Both the position numbers and the translations under genes were made by a program. Below, piece after piece: positions 27,254 to 36,608 of a stretch of 64,000 bases of DNA. Each line of letters starts with the position of its first letter. Within the stretch, counting starts at the first letter, position 1. The notes beneath the pieces were generated by a model. The model was given only the letters and a program-made list of their open reading frames with translations, had not been told where the DNA came from and ran no database searches. This stretch comes from Microbulbifer sp. THAF38. Lineage in GTDB: Bacteria > Pseudomonadota > Gammaproteobacteria > Pseudomonadales > Cellvibrionaceae. The stretch covers positions 1,004,501 to 1,068,500 of the forward strand of contig NZ_CP045369.1 in NCBI RefSeq assembly GCF_009363535.1, given 5' to 3'.

Positions 27254-28357
27254 TTAATGGATGGGCTTCGGACCGTGGAGGAAATTTCCAAAAGCCTGGG
27301 CCAGGGTTTCATCACGTGCGGGGTCGCGTAATGTGCTTAGCAGAGAGGCTCGCACTTGGGGGAGGAACATCAGGTCAGAGAGCAATAAATTGAATGTGCT
27401 TTGGTTGTTACTCTGTGCCAGAGCATTGAGCCAGAGCTGGGCTAGTGGCTGATCTTCCAGGTCCAGGGGGCAGCGGCTGCCGATGGCGGCGAGCAGCTCG
27501 ACGGATTTAACCGAGATGGGTGGAACCGAGGTAGATCGAATATCGCTTGACGACGGTTGCAGTTGCAGTGCCTCTAGCAGTTCTTTTAGCAGAGAGTGGC
27601 GTAGGCCTAGCGCTGGCGAATTGGAAATGCCCCGCACCGCGGCGGCGATCAGGGTGAAGTCAGGGGTATCTTGGGTGTCAATATTCAATGACTCGCGTGC
27701 GCGAATGGCGATTACTTCCACCAGTTGGTGATCGATCGCTTCATTTTCCAGGCAGTGGCAAAGGTTGATAAAAACCGGTGCGGCAATATGTGGAATTTGG
27801 CGCAGCAGCAGTTCTTTCTGTGGCTCCCAGCGGGTAGCCAAGTCAGCGATGCCCTGTAGCCCGAGATTGTCCCAGCGGGAACTTTGAGGGTCACTGAAGT
27901 AATCGAGCACCGCTGCATAGTGCGTGCTGGGTGTCTGTTTTAATAGTTTTGCGGTATAGGCGTGGAATGCCGCCTGACGCTCGTTAGAGGGTGTGAAGAG
28001 CAGGCCGCTTTGCTGCAGTAGCTGATCGAGTTGTACCGCAGATTCGGAAGCGGGCGCCTGTTCGAGTTCCTGGGCTAGGGCGCGCAGCAAGCCATCGCGG
28101 GCCTGCAATTGCAGTTTACCCTGCTCATCGAGAGGAAAGCGCAGAAACCATACAGCGGGTTCACCACCTTCAGCGGGCTGCAATAAGAGCCCGCTCCAGG
28201 CCTGGCGCAAATAGGGATAAGGCCAGGCTTTTTGCCCCGCCTCGAAAGCCTCGGCTGTGGACTTTGTCACAGGCTGGAGACGCCGGCCCAGATCGAACCA
28301 GCGTAATTTAAAGTCCGCCTCTTCGATCAGGGCGCTCAGGGTACCGCTTTCACTCAT
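27254..28357 (-). CDS. DUF3549 family protein
   Basis: 367 aa from ATG 28357; the frame extends upstream to 28513 only because it overlaps nhaC, and the longer N-terminus is Pro/Cys-rich and unlike the family. The start MSESGTLSALIEEADFKLRW followed by FDLGRRLQPV and the WPYPYLRQAW pattern fit DUF3549, a gammaproteobacterial family of unknown function. Soluble and mostly helical, with no signal. The start lies inside the end of nhaC (8-base overlap), so the two are translationally coupled. Confidence 0.8.
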   Translation of the reverse strand: MSESGTLSALIEEADFKLRWFDLGRRLQPVTKSTAEAFEAGQKAWPYPYLRQAWSGLLLQPAEGGEPAVWFLRFPLDEQGKLQLQARDGLLRALAQELEQAPASESAVQLDQLLQQSGLLFTPSNERQAAFHAYTAKLLKQTPSTHYAAVLDYFSDPQSSRWDNLGLQGIADLATRWEPQKELLLRQIPHIAAPVFINLCHCLENEAIDHQLVEVIAIRARESLNIDTQDTPDFTLIAAAVRGISNSPALGLRHSLLKELLEALQLQPSSSDIRSTSVPPISVKSVELLAAIGSRCPLDLEDQPLAQLWLNALAQSNNQSTFNLLLSDLMFLPQVRASLLSTLRDPARDETLAQAFGNFLHGPKPIH

Positions 28358-29852
28358 GACAGCTTTGTAGATTTCCTTCTTTGCTGGGGGATGCTGTGGC
28401 CGCCACTGAGATTGGCATCTGCTTAAAGTGCAACCAGCCGTAGGCGATGGCCAGCAGTGGGCAGATGATATTGAACAGGGCGTAGGGTAGGTAGGAGAAG
28501 GTATAAACGCCAAGGGTAGCCGTCATATAGGCCCCACAGGTATTCCAGGGAATCAACACCGAGGTGATGGTGCCGGAGTCCTCCAGGGTGCGGGACAGAT
28601 TCAGGCCGTGCAGGCCCTTCTCTTCAAAGGCTTCCCGGAACATGCGGCCCGGAATAATAATCGCCATATACTGGTCGCCAGCGGCGGCATTCATGCCGAA
28701 ACAGGTGAATACCGTGGAAGTCACCAGGCCGCCCACAGTTTTAATACGCGTCAGGGTCCAGTTGACGATCACCTGTAGGAAACCGGCACGCTCCATGGCG
28801 CCACCGAAGGCCATGGCGGAGGTGATCAGCCACACGGTATTGAGCATGCTGCTCATACCGCCTTTCGAGAGGAGTGCAGCGACACTCTCATTCGTAGAGG
28901 TGGATTTATAGCCATCGAACAGGCTGTACCAAGCGCCTTTGAGGGCGGCCAATGCCCCCTCACCGCCACCCAGGCGACGAGCGGTTTCCGGTTCGAAAAT
29001 CAGCGCGATGGCACAGCCAACCAGGGAGCCGATAATCAGGGTCGGAAAGGCGGGAACCTTGCGCCAGGCCATTGCCAGTAGCAAGATCAGAGGCAGTAGG
29101 CTGATCAGTGAGATTTTAAACTCGCTCTTCAGTGCGCCTAGCAAGGATTCAATGTCTGAGGCTGAAGAGGTGCTGGTTTCTGAAGTAAAGCCGAGGAAAG
29201 CAAACACCCCCAGGGCGATCACGAAGGCTGGAATCGCGGTCGACATCATATGGCGGATATGTTGGAACAGATCGTTGGATGTTACCGCCGCAGCCACATT
29301 GGTGGTGTCAGACAGCGGTGACATCTTGTCGCCAAAGTAGGCGCCGGAAATGACCGCGCCAGCAGTGATTTCCGGGGACAAGCCGAGAGCGGCGGCAATC
29401 CCCATCAGGGCCACACCCAGGGTGCCGGCGGTGGTCCAGCTGGAGCCGATACTGAGGCCTACCACGGCACAAATAATACAGCTGGCGGCGTAGAACCACT
29501 GGGGCGAGAGTATTTGTACCCCGTAATAAATCATCGATGGCACCGTGCCGGCTAATATCCAACTGCCAATCAAAGCACCCACGGCCAGTAGTATTAGAAT
29601 TGCGCCGAATACCAGGCCGATACCGTGCAGCATACCGCCTTCCATATCGCTCCAGCTGTGGCCGTTCTTCATGCCCATCAGCGCAACCACGCAGGCACAT
29701 AACAACAGTGCGATTTGGTTGGGGCCGTAGGAGGAGTCGGCGCCGTAGAAATACACTGACAGCGACAAGAGAGCGATCAGGATCCCCAGGGGGATCAGCG
29801 CGTCCAGCAGGCTGGGCGTGCGCGGTTCATTAGTGGGGGTGGCTTGAGACAA
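28350..29852 (-). CDS. nhaC: Na+/H+ antiporter, NhaC family
   Basis: 500 aa with about 11-12 membrane helices. NhaC family features: LSIGSSWTTAGTLGVAL, then GAVISGAYFGDKMSPLSDTT with the charged residues of the transport path, and the C-terminal PWNTCGAYMTATLGV stretch. Inner-membrane exchange of sodium for protons, fitting a marine bacterium. It is the first gene of a two-gene unit with the DUF3549 gene; the 280-base gap to the divergent acyltransferase gene holds both promoters. Confidence 0.92.
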   Translation of the reverse strand: MSQATPTNEPRTPSLLDALIPLGILIALLSLSVYFYGADSSYGPNQIALLLCACVVALMGMKNGHSWSDMEGGMLHGIGLVFGAILILLAVGALIGSWILAGTVPSMIYYGVQILSPQWFYAASCIICAVVGLSIGSSWTTAGTLGVALMGIAAALGLSPEITAGAVISGAYFGDKMSPLSDTTNVAAAVTSNDLFQHIRHMMSTAIPAFVIALGVFAFLGFTSETSTSSASDIESLLGALKSEFKISLISLLPLILLLAMAWRKVPAFPTLIIGSLVGCAIALIFEPETARRLGGGEGALAALKGAWYSLFDGYKSTSTNESVAALLSKGGMSSMLNTVWLITSAMAFGGAMERAGFLQVIVNWTLTRIKTVGGLVTSTVFTCFGMNAAAGDQYMAIIIPGRMFREAFEEKGLHGLNLSRTLEDSGTITSVLIPWNTCGAYMTATLGVYTFSYLPYALFNIICPLLAIAYGWLHFKQMPISVAATASPSKEGNLQSCHE

Positions 29853-30132
29853 GGTGGACTCCTGCTTGGCTGCGTGGCTTGTGCCGTATTCGTTATCTTT
29901 GTTTTTGCCGTCGGCGGCGGTTGACCTTCCTATTCTCCCGGCTTGGGGCGGTGAAGTCTACTTTGAATGGCGAATAGGGCAGGGGGATCTTTTAGCTGAC
30001 TGAGCGGACTAAACATACTTTCATCACTTCGGTCAGCCATCTGGTCAAGTGAGGTGCTAGCAGTTCGGCGAGGCTTCCGGTATGTTCTGCGCCGATTTCT
30101 TATCCCGGTCGCTATGAGGCCGCAAAAATACA

Positions 30133-31350
30133 ATGAGCCCGGATCGCCTCTGGTTAGTAAGTCCGGCAGGTAGTGATGTCATGAGAGCAAGTGAGTTAGA
30201 CCCCGCTCAATTTGAGGATATGCGCCCCTATCGCGATGATGAAGTGCGCGCTGTATTGGATCGGCTGATTGCCGACCCGGAAATGTCCCACGCCGTAGCG
30301 CATTTCCTGATTCCCAAGCTGGCGCGCCTGGAGGGCCCCCTGGCTTGGTTGGTGCGTCAGTTCCTGCGTTTTGAGTTCCGCAAGGTGCACGATGTACGCG
30401 GTGTGCAGGATGTTGTAGAGAAGTACATCGACAAGGTGGTGAGGCGCACCACCGCCGGGCTGACGATTTCCGGGCTGGATACCCTGCCGCGGGACCGCGC
30501 CTGCTTGTTTGTGAGCAATCACCGGGATATCGCTATGGACCCGGCTTTCGCCATTGTGTCCATGTATAAAGAGGGGCACGAAACTTCCCGTATCGCCATT
30601 GGCGACAACCTGCTGAGCAAGCAGTTTGCCAGCGATATTATGAAGCTCAACAAATGCTTTACGGTCAAGCGCAGCTCCGGCAGTCGTCGTGAAAAGCTAC
30701 AGGCCGCCATGGAGTTGTCCAACTATATCTACCACTCCATTGTGAATGACAATGAGCACGTTTGGATCGCGCAGCGCTCCGGGCGTGCGAAGGACGGCAT
30801 GGATCGCACCAACCCGGCTCTGGCGGCCATGTTCGCGATGACCAAGGATCGGGATATGTCCTTTGCCGACTTCTGGCGCAAGCTGCACATAGTGCCGCTG
30901 TCTATCTCTTACGAATGGGACCCCTGCGATGCCCAGAAGGCCAAGGAGCTCTACATCACAGAGCACAAGGAAGAGTACAAGAAAGCCAAAAACGAGGATC
31001 TGGCCTCCATCGGCAAAGGTGTGATTGGTTTCAAAGGGCGGGTGCATACCGCATTTGGTACACCTATTGAAGCCGACTTCAATGACGTCAACAGCCTTGC
31101 CGAGGAGATCGATCGGCAGATCGTTGGCAATTACACTCTGCATCCCACCAATCTAATCGCCTACGAGATGATCTACGGTGAAGTGTCCGGGTTGCCGGTG
31201 GGCTATCCACACAAGCCCTGGGACGCCAGCGAACATCGGGAAACCCGCGAGAAGTTTGAAGCGCGCATGGCCAAGATCGATGAGCGCTGGCGGGAAAAGG
31301 CCATCCAGGCTTACGCCAATCCGGTGGTTTCCCGCCTGGCGTTTGAATGA
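30133..31350 (+). CDS. Glycerol-phosphate type acyltransferase
   Basis: 405 aa with a central PlsC/LPLAT domain: the acyltransferase signature NHRDIAMDP (catalytic His and Asp, about residues 135-143) and a later IAQRSGRAKDGMDRTNPAL stretch that takes the place of the EGTR block. The second Met (30181) is an alternative start with GGCAGG upstream. No membrane helices are obvious, so a peripheral enzyme. It probably acylates a lysophospholipid or related acceptor in the cytoplasmic leaflet; the exact substrate is unknown. Followed by dinG. Confidence 0.82.
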   Translation: MSPDRLWLVSPAGSDVMRASELDPAQFEDMRPYRDDEVRAVLDRLIADPEMSHAVAHFLIPKLARLEGPLAWLVRQFLRFEFRKVHDVRGVQDVVEKYIDKVVRRTTAGLTISGLDTLPRDRACLFVSNHRDIAMDPAFAIVSMYKEGHETSRIAIGDNLLSKQFASDIMKLNKCFTVKRSSGSRREKLQAAMELSNYIYHSIVNDNEHVWIAQRSGRAKDGMDRTNPALAAMFAMTKDRDMSFADFWRKLHIVPLSISYEWDPCDAQKAKELYITEHKEEYKKAKNEDLASIGKGVIGFKGRVHTAFGTPIEADFNDVNSLAEEIDRQIVGNYTLHPTNLIAYEMIYGEVSGLPVGYPHKPWDASEHRETREKFEARMAKIDERWREKAIQAYANPVVSRLAFE

Positions 31351-31452
31351 TCACTGTTGGGGGTGCTTTGTCCTAGCGGTGCTGGTGGCGAGCGGGCGCT
31401 TAGTGGATAATAACGCCCCCTGCGCCACCCACTAGCGAATAGATTCTCCCCT

Positions 31453-33591
31453 GTGCTCAACGACAAACACAAAAGCGCCATCCAGGCTGCCTACAGCCAG
31501 TTCTTGTCCAACCGTGGTCTCAAGGCCCGCTACGGGCAAAAACTGATGGTGGCGGCCATTGCCCGCACTCTAGGTTCGATTGCACAGAATGCCAGTGGTG
31601 AGCGCGACAGCGATAAAACCGATGGCGAGCATATTTGTGTAGTAGAAGCCGGCACGGGCACCGGCAAAACGGTTTCCTATTTACTCGCCGCCATTCCCCT
31701 GGCCCAGGCCCAGGATAAAACCCTGGTGATCTCCACCGCTACCGTGGCCCTGCAGGAGCAGATTATCCACAAAGACCTGCCGGAGGTGTTACGCCACAGT
31801 GGTCTCAACTTTGAGTTCGCTTTGGCCAAAGGACGTGGCCGCTACCTGTGTCTGTCCAAATTGGATCAGCTGCTCTCCAGTTTCTCCTCCAGCGGTACCG
31901 GCCTCTCCCTGGGGCTCTATGAAGACGAGCTCCCCCAGGTGGGGGAAGACAGTGTTGCCCTTTATCAGAAAATGACTGACAGCCTGGCCTCTGGCCGCTG
32001 GGATGGCGACCGCGATAACTGGCCGGAGACGATTGAGGTTGATGACTGGAGCCGGGTAACGACAGATCACCGCCAGTGCAGTGGCCGTCGCTGTCCCCAT
32101 GTAACCAATTGCAGTTTTTTCCGTGCGCGGGAGAGTCTGGGTAAGACTCAGGTGATTGTTGCCAACCACGACCTGCTGTTGGCGGATCTGGCTCTGGGTG
32201 GCGGTGCCATATTGCCGCCGCCAGAAGAGACGATTTATGTGCTCGACGAGGCCCACCACCTGCCGGACAAAGCCCTCAATCACTTCTCCCACCACAGCCG
32301 CGTCGGGGCCTCTACCGGTTGGCTGGACCAGGCCAATAAGGCCCTGGGGCAGATGCTCGGTGAGATTGGCGATGGCGCCGAGCTGGATCGCTGTGGTGAA
32401 CAGCTGCCGGCGGTGCTCACCTCCGCCAAGCAGGGCTTGGAGCAGATGTGGCCGCTAATCGAAGAGCTGTGCGAATTCGAGGATGAGCGCGGCAATACCA
32501 CTCGCCATCGCTTCGAGGGCGGCGTGGTGCCGGATTCCATGATGCGGTTAGCGGAAAAGCTGCGCGAGGATTTCGACGAGCTGGAAAGCCTGTTTGGCAA
32601 AATGCTGCAAACCGCTCAGCGCATGCTTGAGGACGCCCACTCGCCGGTGCCCATTGTGGACTTGGAGCGCTGGTACCCACAACTCGGCAGCTGGTATGGG
32701 CGTGCCGAGGCCAATTTGATGCTCTGGGCTAACTATGCCCGCGCCGACGCGGATGGCGCTCTGCCACAGGCGCGCTGGGTCACTCTGGTAGATTGGGGTG
32801 GTTCGACAGATTTCGAAGTGTGCTGCTCGCCAATCCTGGCTGGCAAGACCCTGGAGTACAGCTTATGGCGTCGCTGTTACGGTGCGGTGCTTACCTCTGC
32901 GACCCTCACCGCACTGGGCAAATTTGATCGCCTGCGCATGCGTGCCGGCACTCCGGAAAATGCCAGCTACCAGGTAGTACCCAGTCCCTTCGACTTTTCC
33001 CGTGCCACCTTGCAGGTACCTGCCAGCGCAGTGGATGCGGGCAATGCGGACCAGCATACTGATGCGGTGATCGATGCCTTGCCGGAGCTGCTCAAGGATT
33101 CCGGCGGCTCGCTGGTGCTGTTTTCCTCACGCCGGCAAATGGAGACCGTCTACGAGGCGTTGCCGGGTACCTGGCGCAATCGAATCCTGATGCAGGGGCA
33201 GCAATCCCGTCAGCAGTTACTCGATTCTCACCGTGAAATCGTCGATGGTGGTGGAAGCAGTGTGCTGTTTGGTCTCGCCAGCTTCGCCGAGGGACTCGAT
33301 CTCCCGGGGGATTACTGCAAACATGTGGTAATTGCCAAGTTGCCCTTTGCGGTGCCCGATGACCCTATTGAGGCGGCCCTGGCGGAATGGATTGAGGCCA
33401 AGGGCGGCAATCCGTTTATGCAGATCACGGTACCGGATGCGGCCCTGAAATTGGTGCAGGCCTGCGGTCGCCTGCTGCGAGCGGAAGGGGATAGCGGCAC
33501 GGTGACATTATTGGATCGCCGGGTGGTGAGCCGTCGCTACGGCCAGGCCATTCTCAATTCACTGCCGCCGTTTAACCGTCGTATCGAATAA
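31453..33591 (+). CDS. dinG: ATP-dependent DNA helicase DinG
   Basis: Fe-S superfamily 2 helicase (XPD-like), 5'-3', involved in resolving R-loops and replication-transcription conflicts. 712 aa (E. coli 716) from GTG 31453. Walker A VEAGTGTGKT; the four Cys of the 4Fe-4S domain begin in CSGRRCPHVTNC; DEAH box VLDEAHHLPDKAL; motif III-like LTSATLTALG; motif VI QACGRLLRAEGD. The ribosome site in front of the GTG is weak. Confidence 0.96.
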   Translation: MLNDKHKSAIQAAYSQFLSNRGLKARYGQKLMVAAIARTLGSIAQNASGERDSDKTDGEHICVVEAGTGTGKTVSYLLAAIPLAQAQDKTLVISTATVALQEQIIHKDLPEVLRHSGLNFEFALAKGRGRYLCLSKLDQLLSSFSSSGTGLSLGLYEDELPQVGEDSVALYQKMTDSLASGRWDGDRDNWPETIEVDDWSRVTTDHRQCSGRRCPHVTNCSFFRARESLGKTQVIVANHDLLLADLALGGGAILPPPEETIYVLDEAHHLPDKALNHFSHHSRVGASTGWLDQANKALGQMLGEIGDGAELDRCGEQLPAVLTSAKQGLEQMWPLIEELCEFEDERGNTTRHRFEGGVVPDSMMRLAEKLREDFDELESLFGKMLQTAQRMLEDAHSPVPIVDLERWYPQLGSWYGRAEANLMLWANYARADADGALPQARWVTLVDWGGSTDFEVCCSPILAGKTLEYSLWRRCYGAVLTSATLTALGKFDRLRMRAGTPENASYQVVPSPFDFSRATLQVPASAVDAGNADQHTDAVIDALPELLKDSGGSLVLFSSRRQMETVYEALPGTWRNRILMQGQQSRQQLLDSHREIVDGGGSSVLFGLASFAEGLDLPGDYCKHVVIAKLPFAVPDDPIEAALAEWIEAKGGNPFMQITVPDAALKLVQACGRLLRAEGDSGTVTLLDRRVVSRRYGQAILNSLPPFNRRIE

Positions 33592-33691
33592 CCTCTTTAA
33601 GTAGGCCCCGTTTTCGACTCTCGGCCTGGCGTGCCTGCCAGGGGGGCTGGAATCACACACCGTCGCTAAGGCGGTCCCAGGTATTGGATTT

Positions 33692-34015
33692 ATGCAAGCT
33701 ATTTACTTTGAAGTCGCCGATCAACTGTTGCAGCTCGAGGCGGAGTTGCGTCGCATGGCCCTGTGGCAGGAGGAAGCCCCAACGGCGGAAGCCCTGGCCA
33801 GTACTGAACCTTTCTGTGTCGACACCCTGACTCTGCCCCAATGGCTGCAGTTCATTTTCCTGCCGCGTATGCGCCAGCTGATTGAGGGGGAGATGCCGCT
33901 ACCGCAACAGTGCGGTATAGCGCCGATTGCTGAGGAGTTTTTTAAAGACCGCGGTGGTGCCGAGACCCTGGTAATCATCCTTAAGGGCATCGACGAGCGC
34001 TTACAGCGCGGTTGA
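33692..34015 (+). CDS. yqcC: YqcC family protein (DUF446)
   Basis: 107 aa helical protein matching the YqcC family (family pattern LPQWLQFIFLPRM followed by FFKDRGGAETLVIILKGID). In enterobacteria yqcC is linked to the tRNA pseudouridine synthase gene truC; here it follows dinG by 100 bases and truC is absent. Function unknown. Confidence 0.88.
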   Translation: MQAIYFEVADQLLQLEAELRRMALWQEEAPTAEALASTEPFCVDTLTLPQWLQFIFLPRMRQLIEGEMPLPQQCGIAPIAEEFFKDRGGAETLVIILKGIDERLQRG

Positions 34016-34026
34016 GTACCTCTGTC

Positions 34027-34060
34027 CGGCGCCTACCCGCAGGGCGCCGAGGCTTCTTTT
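34027..34060 (+). terminator. Terminator after dinG-yqcC
   Basis: CGGCGCC (34027-34033) / GGCGCCG (34043-34049), 9-base loop, then AGGCTTCTTTTC. It lies 12 bases past the yqcC stop. Confidence 0.65.
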
Positions 34061-34312
34061 CGGCTATCTTCAAATACCTCCCAACCGGTAACGATTCACG
34101 CCTAGCAACCGAATTCTCAAGATCTGGCGCGTGTCACATTGTCGCGCTTGCATCGCTCGACGGTAGGAACATCCCTGTTCACCGGGCTCTTTCATAGGCT
34201 AATATCGACTTTTTGTTTGCGTGGGGAGGAATTTCTGCGCTTGCAACCGTGAACGCTGCGCAGACGGCGTGGTCGGATTTGAATGCTAATGGGGCAAGAG
34301 GTAATTGTTAGG

Positions 34313-35005
34313 ATGCAGAAATTTTCCCTTCTGTGGTTATTGGTGGTGGTCCAGTTACTAGTGGGCTGCAAGTCGCTGATGTATCCCGAACAGAACCAGC
34401 AGGGGGCTGAGCCAATTGCTGCGCAACCGGGACAACCTCAGGGAGAAATGCTTCAGTGCCCGGAGCCTGTAGAGGTGATTTGTGCGGAGCCTGAGGTCAG
34501 GGTTGTTGAGAAGGTCGTCGAACGAACTGTTGAAAAAGTAGTCGAAGTGCCCGTCGCCAAAGATAAACTGGTTCTCGGAGCGGTAGAGGAAATCTCCATC
34601 GAACCCTTAGGCTTGGTTATTGAGTCTGTTGTGGATACCGGTGCACCGACAACCACCTTGCGCGCGCAGACTTTGACTCGCTTCGAGCGCGACGGTGAAG
34701 ACTGGATCAGAATCGAACTGGCACTGCCGGAAGTAGATGGCAAAGCCAAAACCTCTTCCATAGAGCTGCCTATTCAGCGCCATATCCGCGCGAACCGTGT
34801 TGGCTTTCCGAGCCAGCGTCGCCCGGTTGTGGAAATGAACCTGACCGTGGGTGAGGTTACTCACATGGTTGAGGTCAGCCTGACCGATGAGGGTGGCAAC
34901 GATATTATGATGGTGCTGGGGCGCAACTTCCTCAAGGATGCTGCGGTTGTCGATGTGAGCCGGCGCAATATCCAGGGACAACCTCGGGTGTTCGGGAATA
35001 AATAG
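34313..35005 (+). CDS. RimB-like retropepsin-fold protease, lipoprotein form
   Basis: About 230 aa from ATG 34313; the frame is open from 34283, but that start places an acidic stretch ahead of the signal. Lipoprotein signal FSLLWLLVVVQLLVGC. A spacer with a Val/Glu repeat (VRVVEKVVERTVEKVVEVPV) leads to the DUF785 / putative ATP-dependent zinc protease domain (about 90-225), recognised by VIESVVDTGAPTTTLRA, the retropepsin-like DTG active site, and VLGRNFLKDAAVVD. First gene of the trio with the UUP1 protein and the glutamate-ligase-like protein. Domain families suggest a peptide-tag addition/removal system at the cell envelope; the substrate is unknown. Confidence 0.85.
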   Translation: MQKFSLLWLLVVVQLLVGCKSLMYPEQNQQGAEPIAAQPGQPQGEMLQCPEPVEVICAEPEVRVVEKVVERTVEKVVEVPVAKDKLVLGAVEEISIEPLGLVIESVVDTGAPTTTLRAQTLTRFERDGEDWIRIELALPEVDGKAKTSSIELPIQRHIRANRVGFPSQRRPVVEMNLTVGEVTHMVEVSLTDEGGNDIMMVLGRNFLKDAAVVDVSRRNIQGQPRVFGNK

Positions 35006-35066
35006 ACCGCTTATTGCATATACAGTTAGGTTCCCTTTGGAACCATAGATTTACGGGGAAGGGCGA

Positions 35067-36599
35067 ATGTCGCCGCGCGTTCAAGTTTATGTTATTGCGG
35101 CATTGCTCGCATTGATCGGAGCGGGTCTCACCGCTTACAAACATTTTGAATTGGGTTTTCCACTGTTGCCGGGTGAATACCGCACCGTGTGGACTATCGA
35201 AGCCAAGGTGGGCTTCGTTGCCGAAGGCGGTCCGGTCAAAGCGGCGTTAACGCTACCCCGCGAGCAGCGCAATATGGAAATTCTTGGGGAAACTTTCAGT
35301 TCCTCCGGTTTTGGCTTTTTCATCGCCCGGGAAAATGATGAGTATCGGGCGGTGTGGACGCGTCGCTCCGCCGAAGGCTCCCAGTCCCTGTTCTACCGCC
35401 TCGATGTCTACCAGACGCCCGGTGCGGCGTTGGAGCAGCCTCTGAACCTCAGCACTGAGGTGAAGAAACCCTTCCTCGGTGCGCGTGAGCAGGAAGCCGT
35501 GCGACTGGCTATCGATTCCTTGGTGAAGCAGGCCCGCGAACGCTCCTCCGATGTGGAGTCCTTTACTACCCAGTTGCTATTTGAGTTGAATGACGATGGC
35601 AACCAGGACCGCAACCTGGTTTTCCGCCACTACGCCGATAAATCCCTGGTGGATGTGGCTCTGCTGATGCTCGCCACCGCCGATATTCCTGCCCACCGCA
35701 TCCGCGGTCTTTATTTAGAGGACGACCGCCGCCGCCTCGATCCAGAGGACCTGCTTGAGGTGTATGACGGCCAGCGCTGGATTGTGTTTGAACCCACTAG
35801 TGGCCTGCCTGGCATTCCCGACAATTTCTTTATCTGGCAGCGCGGCGGCAAGAGCCTGCTCGATCTGGAGGGTGGCCGCAATTCGCAGGTGACCTTCTCG
35901 GTGATTTCCAACGACGTGCCCGCACGGGATGTTTCTATGCGCAGCACGCTGGGTGAGAAAGAGGCGCTGGTGGATTTCTCCATCTACAGCTTGCCTATCG
36001 AGCAGCAGAGCATTTTTAAATTGATCCTGCTGGTGCCGGTGGGTGCTCTGGTGGTGGTACTGTTGCGTATCTTTGTTGGGCTGCGCACCTCCGGTACTTT
36101 CATGCCGGTATTGTTGGCGATTGCTTTCATTGAAACTCAGCTGTTTACCGGCCTGGCAATTTTCGTTTTGATCTTGGTGCTCGGCCTGTGGGTGCGCTTC
36201 TACCTGAGTCGGCTTAATTTGCTCCTTGTGTCGAGGATCGCCGCCGTGGTGGTCACGGTGGTGTTGATTATGGGAGTGATCAGTGTGGTCAGTTATAAGC
36301 TCGGCATCGAGCAGGCGCTGACGGTGACCTTCTTCCCGATGATTATTCTGGCCTGGACCATTGAGCGCATGTCCATCGTGTGGGAGGAAGATGGTCCCTA
36401 CGAGGTAGTTGTGCAAGCCGGCGGCAGCCTGTTGGTGGCAGTGCTGGCCTGGTGGGTGATGACTAACCGCTATGTGGAGCACTGGACCTTTAATTTCCCA
36501 GAACTGCTGCTGGTACTGCTGGCCTTTATCCTGATTGTGGGCAACTACACCGGCTATCGCCTCAGCGAGCTGATGCGTTTCCGGCCGTTGGTCAAGTAG
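35067..36599 (+). CDS. Inactive transglutaminase fused to seven-helix membrane domain (UUP1 family)
   Basis: 510 aa: one N-terminal membrane anchor (about 7-24), an extracytoplasmic region holding a transglutaminase-like fold (about 150-270), and a C-terminal block of about seven helices (from about 315). The annotated family is described as an inactive transglutaminase because the Cys of the triad is not conserved; I see no good Cys in the expected region here (there is no Cys in the protein). Operon middle gene, 61 bases after the protease gene and 9 before the ligase-like gene. Confidence 0.88.
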   Translation: MSPRVQVYVIAALLALIGAGLTAYKHFELGFPLLPGEYRTVWTIEAKVGFVAEGGPVKAALTLPREQRNMEILGETFSSSGFGFFIARENDEYRAVWTRRSAEGSQSLFYRLDVYQTPGAALEQPLNLSTEVKKPFLGAREQEAVRLAIDSLVKQARERSSDVESFTTQLLFELNDDGNQDRNLVFRHYADKSLVDVALLMLATADIPAHRIRGLYLEDDRRRLDPEDLLEVYDGQRWIVFEPTSGLPGIPDNFFIWQRGGKSLLDLEGGRNSQVTFSVISNDVPARDVSMRSTLGEKEALVDFSIYSLPIEQQSIFKLILLVPVGALVVVLLRIFVGLRTSGTFMPVLLAIAFIETQLFTGLAIFVLILVLGLWVRFYLSRLNLLLVSRIAAVVVTVVLIMGVISVVSYKLGIEQALTVTFFPMIILAWTIERMSIVWEEDGPYEVVVQAGGSLLVAVLAWWVMTNRYVEHWTFNFPELLLVLLAFILIVGNYTGYRLSELMRFRPLVK

Positions 36600-36608
36600 G
36601 GGATAGCG